From assembly GCA_032716605.1 (NCBI GenBank), contig CM064517.1, positions 26,559,310 to 26,623,309 of the forward strand: a DNA stretch of 64,000 bases, written 5' to 3'. The translations under genes and the position numbers were made by a program. Under the pieces are notes generated by a model. It did no database searches and was not told where the DNA came from. It saw only the letters and a program-made list of their open reading frames with translations. Positions 55,596-64,000 of the stretch are shown in pieces (position 1 is the stretch's first letter; the number at the start of each line of letters is the position of its first letter). This DNA comes from Paralithodes platypus. Its lineage: Eukaryota > Arthropoda > Malacostraca > Decapoda > Lithodidae.

Positions 55596-56128
55596 GTCCT
55601 TTCCGTACGGGTGACGTCATTGCTATATCATGCTAAGAAGATTGTATGGCAGCTTAGGACAGTTCTGTGGTTGCTATAAGGGTCAATTTAGATAGTCTGT
55701 AACCGGTTAAGGGGAGATTTCCACTTGAGATTTTTTTTTTCTTTACCCCTTTCTCCCTTATGTTTAGCCCCATTGCTTTTGAGATTTTAAGACGTTCGCC
55801 CCATTAGTTTGTTGGCGATGTTAACAACTTTCACCCCATTTATGTCACTTTTAAGACCATTCGTGCCATTTAGGTGTCGATTTTTTCCTGGCGAGCGATA
55901 GCGAGCCTGTAATTTAAGAGGAACCGGCCTTCGGCCGGGACATTTTTCTACCGAAAAATGTACAAATTTATCTTGAAAGGGGGTCAAGGGGGTGTAATTT
56001 CAAGCTTGATGGAAGTCTAGGAAACACACTAAAAACCTCCCCTTAATCGTTAGAGGTCCTTCGTAAGCTGAACACATCTTCTAATAGTAGCCAGAATTAA
56101 ATCAAAAGGACATCACCCGCTCTGAAAG
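55592..56128. mobile_element. H3 MITE interrupted by TTAA-A
   Basis: Left TTAAGTCCTTTCCGTACGGG with GACGTC; right TCTAATAGTAGCCAGAATTA and CTCTGAAAGGATTG with a lost terminal TTAA. The insert is at CCGG-TTAA-TCGTTAGAGG, equivalent to CCTGTTAATTGCTGGAGG in intact H3. Confidence 0.78.
55707..56046 (+). mobile_element. TTAA-A MITE nested in H3
   Basis: TTAAGGGGAGATTTCCACTT at left and AAAAACCTCCCCTTAA at right. Its right block matches that of 35741 (GAAGTCTAGGAAACACACTA). Confidence 0.93.
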
Positions 56129-56357
56129 GATTGCATATGGCCCTCCCTAGACACATCTTTCGTTTTGTGTAATCGACTAGGTACTACCTTTGAAACATGA
56201 TCCAAATACAAACAATACATTACACGCCAAATTGGATATGCCGATAGAAGATAAATGTCTGAACCTAAAAACCACCAGAATCAATGTCTACACAATTATA
56301 TGACTCATTATAATTAGCGAGTGATTGTTTTTTTTTACCGAGCGAGGGCGTGTTAGT
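56129..56357. other. Unassigned sequence
   Basis: No gene or repeat recognised. Confidence 0.4.
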
Positions 56358-56716
56358 TTAAGGGGGGTGACCGGCTTTTTTCTCTGTCTTGGTTGTATCT
56401 ATTTGGCCCCATTCAGCCTACTGTTTTAAGACATTAATGCCCATCCAGGTGTTGATTTTTTCCTGATGAGCGATAGCGAGCCAGCATTTTATGGAGATAT
56501 CCGGCTTCGCCTGAGAAATGTTTCTATCGAAAAATATACAAATTTAGCCAGCTGTCTGTCTACTCTAACTCATAATCCAAAATATGGTGGCTCGCTATCG
56601 CTCGCCAGGTATAAATTGACACCTGGATGGGGATAAACGTCTTGAAACAGTAGGCTAAATGGGGCTGAATGAATACTACCCAGAGAGAGAAAAAAAAGCA
56701 GGTCACCCCCCCTTAA
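56358..56716 (+). mobile_element. Type-2 core MITE, complete
   Basis: TTAAGGGGGGTGACCGGC at left and GCAGGTCACCCCCCCTTAA at right. Arms of about 150 bp are inverted copies; GAGCGATAGCGAGCC appears in both arms in opposite orientation. Confidence 0.92.
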
Positions 56717-56773
56717 ATCCACTTTCACTTGTCCAACAGGGAGATAAGAGGTGACGATCGGGGTTTATATTAT

Positions 56774-56777
<4 letters not shown>

Positions 56778-56846
<69 letters not shown>
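56778..56846. repeat. (GA)n microsatellite
   Basis: Uninterrupted AG. Confidence 0.97.
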
Positions 56847-56848
<2 letters not shown>

Positions 56849-57042
56849 ACTATTTACAGGTAGAAAGTGGTTTGTTGAGATAAGTTGTGAAATATCTATC
56901 TTATATCGATATAAGTAGCACTGTCTATCCACCACTTATAATACACTTCACAGACACACACACGCGCGCGTGCGTACGTACGAGCAAGGGGCGACACACT
57001 CCTGGTACCCACTAGATCTGGTAAATATACACCATATAAGTA

Positions 57043-58085
57043 AATAGATAGTATAATATAGTAGATAGTATAATAGATAGTATATTATATAGTAGATAGT
57101 ATAATATAGTAGATAGTATAATAGATAGTATAATATAGTAGATAGTATAATATAGTAGATAGTATAATATAGTAGATAGTATAGTAGATGATAATATAGT
57201 AGATAATAGTATAGTAGATGATAGTATAGTAGATGATAGTATAGTAGATGATAGTATAGTAGATGATAGTATAGTAGATGATAGTATAGTAGATGATAAT
57301 ATAGTAGATAGTATAATAGATAGTATAATATAGTAGATAGTATAATATAGTAGATATTATAATAGATAGTATAGTAGATAATATAATATAGTAGATAGTA
57401 TAATAGATAGTATAATATAGTAGATAAGTATAGTAGATAGTATAATATAGTAGATAGTATAATATAGTAGATAGTATAATAGATAGTATAATATAGTAGA
57501 TAAGTATAGTAGATAGTATAATATAGTAGATAGTATAATATAGTAGATATTATAATAGATAGTATAGTAGATAATATAATATAGTAGATAGTATAATATA
57601 GTAGATAGTATAATAGATAGTATAATATAGTAGATAGTATAATAGATAGTATAATATAGTAGATAAGTATAGTAGATAGTATAATATAGTAGATAGTATA
57701 ATATATAGTATAGTAGATAGTATAATATAGTAGATAGTATAATAGATAGTATATTATATAGTAGATAGTATAATATAGTAGATAGTATAATAGATAGTAT
57801 AATATAGTAGATAGTATAATATAGTAGATAGTATAATATAGTAGATAGTATAATATAGTAGATAGTATAATAGATAGTATAATATAGTAGATAGTATAAT
57901 ATATAGTATAGTAGATAGTATAATAGATAGTATAATATAGTAGATAGTATAATAGATAGTATAATATAGTAGATAAGTATAGTAGATAGTATAATATAGT
58001 AGATAGTATAATATAGTAGATAGTATAATATATAGTATAGTAGATAGTATAATAGATAGTAGATAGTAGATAGTATAATAGATAA
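57043..58085. repeat. TAGATAGTATAATA-type satellite, left part
   Basis: Mixed units TAGATAGTATAATA, TAGATAGTATAA and TAGATGATAGTA over 1 kb. A seven-fold run of TAGTAGATGATAGTA-like units lies at 57180-57300. The 389-codon Tyr/Leu/Ile frame on the minus strand is an artefact. Confidence 0.97.
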
Positions 58086-58086
58086 T

Positions 58087-58642
58087 TAGGGGAGGTGTGG
58101 TGGAGTGGTCTTGACATTGGCCTAGTAATCCAAAGGTCCCGGGTTCAAATCCCGATGTATCAATGGGAAGATATTATTGGGATGGAATTTGTGCTGTACC
58201 TAGTATCAGTGCATTACCACAAGCCCACCGGAACGTCAAATAAAATACCCTCATTGTTCCCTGATTAAATAGCACTGTATGAATATTCCCATATTCAAAA
58301 TATGCTATAGGGGTGCAATGCCTGGTGAGTTATCTGCTCAACAGGTGGCGTTGTGTGTGTAAGTGTGAGAGTCCGAGTGTAGGGGGTGAGACAGTGAAGC
58401 ACGGGAACGAGGTGGCTTCAGAGATGGGGTCGTTTCAGGCCATGAGTGAGCACCGTGCCTCATGTGAAGGCAAGATGGCAGGTGCTCGTTGTACTCTACG
58501 TGCTTCACATGTCTCACTCCCTAGACTGGAACAAGACCTCACGGGCTTCACTGTTCATTGTAAAGCGGTGAATGTTAAGGCACTCAGCCTATGCCCGAGA
58601 GGAAGTAAGTTGGAATATAGAAAAAAAAAAAAAAAAAAAAAA
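58087..58642 (+). mobile_element. tRNA-headed SINE
   Basis: The head GGGGAGGTGTGGTGGAGTGG contains an A-box-like TGGTGGAGTGG. CCTAGTAATCCAA resembles an anticodon arm with loop CTAGTAA (AGT). GGTCCCGGGTTCAAATCCCG contains a B box. The body runs about 480 bp to CTCAGCCTATGCCCGAGAGG, then GGAATATAG and an A run of about 22. The same 3' end occurs at 51168. The 112-codon frame inside (58313-58651) has no independent support. Confidence 0.83.
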
Positions 58643-58659
58643 TATATATAATAATAATA

Positions 58660-59140
58660 ATATAGTACGGTAGATAGTATAATAGATAGTATAATATAGT
58701 AGATAGTATAATATAGTAGATAGTATAATATAGTAGATAGTATAATATAGTAGATAGTATAATATAGTAGATAGTATAATATAGTAGATAGTATAATATA
58801 GTAGATAGTATAGTAGATAGTGTAATATAGTAGATAGTATAATATATAGTATAGTAGATAGTATAGTATAATAGATAGTATAATATAGTAGATAGTATAA
58901 TAGATAGTATAGTAGATAGTGTAATATAGTAGATAGTATAATAGATAGTATAGTAGATAGTATAGTATAATAGATAGTATAATATAGTAGATAGTATAAT
59001 AGATAGTATAGTAGATAGTGTAATATAGTAGATAGTATAATAGATAGTATAGTAGATAGTATAGTATAATAGATAGTATAATATAGTAGATAGTATAATA
59101 TAGTAGATAGTATAATAGATATATATATATATATATATAT
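58660..59140. repeat. TAGATAGTATAATA-type satellite, right part
   Basis: Same unit as 57043-58085, resuming after the SINE. A higher-order block with TAGATAGTGTAATATAG recurs at about 58815, 58915 and 59015. Confidence 0.97.
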
Positions 59141-59324
59141 ACTTTATCAATTCTGAAAGGTTAGGTAGGTTAAGGTGTTAATGGGTTTCTCTAATCATTA
59201 ATAGAGAAGTCATTGACGCTGCCGATCATCAATATACCGAGGCCGGATATAAGTATTACATTACGCTGACATTTACACAGAGTTTCTCCAGAGTCACTGT
59301 ACGAAATGTCACACAGGTTAGAGG

Positions 59325-59534
59325 TTAACTCCTTCAGCACAACGACGCCTTTTGTACTTCGATGCTGGCTAAAATTAGATGATTTTACGCAGTTTGAGAA
59401 GGACCTGTGATGCTAAGAGGGTTTATTGTAATCGTATTTACCCACTTGAGTTGTAAAGGTTGATATAAACTAAAGAAAATCTTCTAATGGTAACCAGAAT
59501 ATGAGGACAATGACATTGGTGGTGAAGGGGTTAA
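59325..59534. mobile_element. H4 palindromic MITE, complete
   Basis: TTAACTCCTTCAGCACAACG at left and TTGGTGGTGAAGGGGTTAA at right; 210 bp. Confidence 0.88.
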
Positions 59535-59668
59535 GGGTGTCTCCTCTGATCTCCGGTTGAATTGGTTTATTGTCGGGGTGACGTGTTTGGTTGTGTTGAC
59601 GCTGAGAATGTGGGCGTTTCCTTGGGTTCGGCACATGTTTACAGTATTAGTCTATCTGGCTCTCCCCC

Positions 59669-59730
59669 TTTTTTGTCCTATGTGTTTGCAAGAGACAAAA
59701 TGGAAAGCTGCCTGTAACAAGTAGTCTCTC
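59669..59730 (-). mobile_element. L4 LINE 3' tail fragment
   Basis: Minus-strand ACTTGTTACAGGCAGCTTTC and ATTTTGTCTCTTGC match 33210-33255. Confidence 0.62.
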
Positions 59731-59736
59731 GCTCTC

Positions 59737-60242
<506 letters not shown>

Positions 60243-60436
60243 CTGCTCCAAATAAGTGGGTCAACACTCTTAAGCATTAACATTTATAACTCACAAACGA
60301 CTGGAGTAATCAAGTTAATATTTCTATAATTTGGGAAGGGTCAGCCAGGTTATAGGTGTAGAGATTTACAGCTCATTTGCTATAGTCCTTTTTTAGTTAC
60401 AGAGGTTTTAATGTTCACGATTTCTGGCCTACCTAC
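60243..60436. mobile_element. H7 foldback MITE, diverged
   Basis: ACTCACAAACGACTGGAGTA, GGAAGGGTCAGCCAGG and CGATTTCTGGCCTACCTA follow the order of 33676-33872. Confidence 0.68.
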
Positions 60437-60473
60437 TTGGAACAGGGTATAGTAAATAGTATGATAGTTGATC

Positions 60474-60692
60474 CTATACTCTGTTTCATATCATCTGACG
60501 GTAAACTGAATCCCTTAGCAGCTAATTTATCGATACTTACTGGAAAAATATGAAACCACAATGTCTCTGCATCATATTAAGACCAAGTTTATACAATTAG
60601 CACCATATTTCAATACAAAATCCTCAAAATAACTGTGAAATTTTGATGGGAACTTTGCAATTCACCGTCAGATGGAATGAAACTGACTATAG
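60474..60692. mobile_element. H8 foldback MITE, uninterrupted (empty site)
   Basis: CTATACTCTGTTTCATATCA with TCTGACGG at left; CCGTCAGATGGAATGAAACT and GACTATAG at right. One TTAA in GCATCATATTAAGACCAAG marks the site occupied at 37359. Confidence 0.87.
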
Positions 60693-60935
60693 AATCGGTG
60701 TATCCATATCTCCCCTAGTGTGGCCGTATCTCACCCTTCGCGGATATGGGTGTGTGTGTAGTCCCTTAACCCTGGGTGTGTGGAAGGGGGCGTCTATACA
60801 GTTACCTAATAAGGGGCTGAGGGAGGTGTATGAATAATAATACCAGTGGGATGAATGGTGTTGATGGGTCGGTCAGGTAGTGGAGGGGCTTACTAGGGGC
60901 CTCGGTAGGGAGAATAAATAGTATCTCGGTTTTTC

Positions 60936-61146
60936 TACCCCTTCAGCACGGTGACTTAAATTTCATTATATTCTGGTTACCATTAGACTATTTTCTTTAG
61001 CTTATCATATATCTGTAGGACTTAAAGGGGTAAATACAATTTCAATAAACCCTATGCATTACACAGGTCCTTCTTAAACTGCATAAAATCGTTTAATTTT
61101 AGCCAGTATCAAAGATAAAATGGCACCATAGTGCTGAAGGGGTTAA
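60936..61146. mobile_element. H4 palindromic MITE
   Basis: ACCCCTTCAGCACGGTGAC at left (terminal TTAA lost) and GTGCTGAAGGGGTTAA at right. CCTTCTTAAACTGCATAAAA is the segment broken by nested insertions at 1033-1550. Confidence 0.85.
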
Positions 61147-61426
61147 ATGCGGCTCTGTTCCGTGTTGCATAATTATCTAGGAGGGATTATACCTGCCTTC
61201 CAGTGTTATGTTTACAATTGTGTTCCTGAGATTTTAGTCCTTGAAATGCGGTAAATCATTTGCAATATTAAGACCCGACTAGCATATAATACGGTTTTAA
61301 AGTAGATTTCCCCAAATTAATTATATTACACAAGTTTGTATTTGTTTAACTTGATCTGCCCTGTCATAATAGCCCAATTACCAGATGTTGAATATACCGG
61401 TAATATACAGTATATTAAAAACTTGC

Positions 61427-62394
61427 TTAACCCTTACGCTGCTGGGACCGTACAGGCACGTCATGGCAATTTCTTGCAATTTATATCCCTTTAATGCCTG
61501 TGGAGACGAGTGCGAGTGATCAGCAGCACGGCAGGCCCCCATCCGCTCTCCGGCATGTCTGCCACGGCACTGAGGGTCTGTGGTGGAGTCTCGCGAGATA
61601 TATTCATTGTTGTCAAAAGCAAATGTAGTGCGACATTATTTGCGAATATTACCGATGTCTGTAGTAACGCTGCAGGTGAATCCCACGAGTTACAGAGCTC
61701 GTTTTGGTGTTATTTGAAAGCTCTTTTTTTTTTGTTTTTCTAGTTGTTTGCTGCAAACATTTAATTTAATTCAGGCACTTGCTTAAGCAATCAGGAGTGC
61801 CTGAAGGAGCCCTATTATAGCGAGAATATGCCGCACTGATTAAAGACCCAATATTTACTTATGCAGAAATAACTTGCATGGGTCAACTTTTGTGCATCAC
61901 ATGGCGAGCAGATTCAATGCTCAGAAGGATAGAATCAGTGGTGCAATGGCTGCGTGAAGTGGCCACGAAGTCAGGTGAATGCATATCTGGTCCTTTCGCC
62001 ATCATATTTTAGTCAACTCTTGTAAGATTTTTTGGAAGTATTCTCTAATGTATGCACTGTCCTAATACAGAGCAAAAAATCCTTATCTTCTAGGGGGATA
62101 ACTATTGTAGCAATCGATTGCAGTAACTAAATTAGGTTTTTCATTTGCTAGATGCCATAAGTAAATGCTGGTAGGCTCTTTGGCATTTCTTACTTAAACG
62201 TTTCTAAGATACTACGAGGTATGCAACATGGTGCCTACTGTATGTAGGTTAGGGAGACCTCTTGCCGTAGACGTTCATGTGTGGTCTGAAGGAAGGTAAT
62301 GGGGCCTGTGGAGGAATGTGGAGTACACAATGAAGTAAGCCGGAGAGCCCCCCATCATTTGTGACCACACATGTTGAGTAATCGGTGATATATG
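61427..62394. other. Unassigned; begins with an unpaired TTAACCC end
   Basis: TTAACCCTTACGCTGCTGGG at 61427 looks like another TTAA MITE end, but I find no inverted partner. A 77-codon frame at 61510-61743 has no recognised motif. Confidence 0.4.
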
Positions 62395-62602
62395 TACAGT
62401 TGCCCACATAGGTTCTGTTCCTCGTCGTGGTCTTATGTATGAAGTATATTATTATGAATGAGTGTGGTTTTTCTTTAATTATCAGTTTGCTAATTAAATG
62501 AGTTAACCACTGCATAAGAACTATACTCGTAATTCAATCATGCACATTATATTGCCATGTATAAGTTCAAGGAGAGGAACAGAACATATGTGGGCAACTG
62601 TA
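62395..62602. mobile_element. T1 Tc1-like MITE, complete
   Basis: TACAGTTGCCCACATAGGTT at left and ATATGTGGGCAACTGTA at right. Inverted ends of about 45 bp containing CTGTTCCTCGTCGTGG. The CAGT start and TA edges fit Tc1/mariner. Confidence 0.85.
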
Positions 62603-63289
62603 CCTGGCAGCTATTAATGTTTGGCTTGGTTGAATAGGTTACCGTACTAGTCAAAGCCGCCACACACCCAAACGGCCACAACCAGAAAGGCCAGTCTCCT
62701 AGTTTAATTTAACTCCATCCTAAGTAAACCTAATCCTTGATTTATACCTTGAGGCTAATTATGCTAATGGATTTGTGCTCCGTTCAATATACACATTGGA
62801 ATAGGGAGACGGAACCACAAGAGTTTCTTTTCGAATAACTTTCTATTGGCATATATTTATGGGAACATTTCGGGGGTCTCCTTTGAATTAATGCCGGCTA
62901 TTTGATGGATTTATTAACGATATATACTGTATAATGGGTGAGGTTGCTACGCTCTCTTGGTAGAAGAAGAACGATACCGTACGGTATATACATGACACAT
63001 TGACCTAAATCGGTTAATATTTTACTGGTAGTTACAATCCAGTTAAAACTTCTGCCAATATATTGTGTAAGCAATTTTTCGAAACTTGTGAATATGTTGA
63101 AAATGCTTATAAAGTACCAGTAATATGCTTCTTATATTACCGTACCGTAACCATATTCATGCAAGGGTAGCATTGTTTTAACTATAAGTCCTCGTTGCAG
63201 TTCCACTGATTAATTCTCCTTGCGTGATTTTTTTCTAAACAAAAGTCCAGGATTCTTTTATACGAAACAAACATAGACGTTATGTACGG
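62603..63289. other. Unassigned unique-looking sequence
   Basis: No gene or repeat recognised. Confidence 0.4.
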
Positions 63290-63506
63290 TACAGTTGGCC
63301 ACATAAGTTCCGTTCCTCTCTCAGATCTCATACATGGAAATATAATGCGCATGATTGAATTAAGAGTGTAGTTGCTTATGCAGTGGTTAACTCATCTGAC
63401 TAATCAACTGGCAATTAAAAGAAACCACACTTACAATTAATTTATACTAATTTGACTTCTATACATAAGATCACGACGAGGAACAGAACTTATGTGGGCA
63501 ACTGTA
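63290..63506. mobile_element. T1 Tc1-like MITE, complete
   Basis: TACAGTTGGCCACATAAGTT at left and ACTTATGTGGGCAACTGTA at right. The interior GATTGAATTAAGAGTGTAG matches 25920-25945. Confidence 0.87.
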
Positions 63507-63754
63507 CCTGGTGCTTAGAAGTTCTTATAGGTCTAGTAAATTGTTAAGAGGTACGTTACCGGTAAGGCCTATGCATATTATCTTTGACCGTGGTTAAGAA
63601 TGTTGTATTATTCAGCTCTTAACCCTGCGTAAAATTGTAAGAGGATTATATGAACATCAAGGGGAATTTTATAGTTATGTTTATAAAATATATATATTTT
63701 ATATAATACTTGCATTTGATGGTCGTAGATGATTTTTATCCAGGGAGTTATTGC

Positions 63755-63756
<2 letters not shown>

Positions 63757-63798
<42 letters not shown>
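63757..63798. repeat. (GT)n microsatellite
   Basis: Uninterrupted GT. Confidence 0.96.
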
Positions 63799-63807
63799 GG
63801 TTTGGTG

Positions 63808-64000
63808 TTCAGTTGGCTACATGAATTTGCATACGCTGCTTGGTTTTATGTATGAAGGGACAACTATATAGTATGATTGTATTAGGTGTGTATTTCTTTG
63901 GTGTTGGTAACTAATGTGACTAATGAAGGGTTTTGTAACACACATTTCTTGTAAGTCAGTCATACTAAGTGTCCTATACATAAAATCACGGAGGGGATGA
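63808..64000. mobile_element. T1-like MITE, diverged, cut by window end
   Basis: TTCAGTTGGCTACATGAATT at left, TTTTATGTATGAAGG inside, and ATACATAAAATCACGGAGGGG at the end, equivalent to the start of a T1 right terminal repeat. Confidence 0.5.

Noticed and set aside
58087..58160. Functional tRNA-Thr gene
   Set aside because: A and B boxes and an AGT-like loop are visible, but stems are imperfect and it is joined to a SINE body with poly-A.
58313..58651. 112-codon gene inside the SINE
   Set aside because: Runs into the poly-A (terminal Lys run) and lies wholly within the retroelement.
56948..59150. 389- and 188-codon Tyr/Leu/Ile frames
   Set aside because: Translation of the TAGATAGTATAATA satellite.

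Overview
This is a eukaryotic nuclear window with almost no host coding sequence. It looks like an arthropod, most likely a decapod crustacean. The basis is very dense di-, tri- and tetranucleotide arrays, arthropod-telomere-like TTAGG patches, long AT-rich non-coding stretches and invertebrate-type LINE and MITE families. No species marker is visible, so the assignment is an inference.

The dominant content is nested small DNA transposons that use TTAA targets. The most abundant family (here TTAA-A, about 340 bp, 26 copies or fragments, both strands) has TTAAGGGGAG ends. It carries an internal cassette: GGCGAGCGATAGCGAGCC, then a CCGGCC/GGCCGG hairpin, then a CATTTTTC/GAAAAATG hairpin. A second family (type 2, three copies) has long inverted arms and different ends around the same cassette. 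Further palindromic MITEs begin TTAACCC (here hosts H3 to H6) and often contain a TTAA-A copy in an internal TTAA. Other foldback families begin CTATAG. Tc1-like MITEs begin TACAGT. One TTAA-A insertion at 37359-37694 has an unfilled paralogous site at 60474-60692 in the same window, which fixes the element ends and the TTAA duplication.

The largest element is a nearly full-length CR1-like LINE on the minus strand (about 19978-24600). It has a tandem-repeat 5' leader, an ORF1 with a 4-Cys motif, coiled coil and SGNH esterase domain, and an ORF2 with endonuclease and reverse transcriptase. ORF1 has a one-base frameshift and ORF2 has one in-frame stop, so this copy looks dead. Short 3' fragments of at least three other LINE families occur at 13966-14398, 36441-36671, 27044-27345, 16574-16768 and elsewhere. 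A tRNA-headed SINE at 58087-58642 splits a satellite.

Tandem arrays include 20-, 23-, 30-, 33-, 37- and 82-bp units and a TAGATAGTATAATA-type array. Several give long ORFs in every frame that are not genes.

Host-gene evidence is limited to two places. One is a 45-bp candidate exon at 12745-12789 with branch point, acceptor and donor. The other is a GC-rich promoter/5' leader with a likely first coding exon at 44301-45135, followed by about 7 kb of mostly unique sequence that may be intron. Layout: 1-12 kb MITE nests and microsatellites; 12-20 kb candidate exon, arrays and LINE scraps; 20-24.6 kb LINE; 25-38 kb MITEs, a 33-bp satellite and LINE tails; 39-43 kb minisatellites; 44-50 kb gene start and unique sequence; 50-64 kb MITEs, satellite with SINE, and Tc1-like MITEs.
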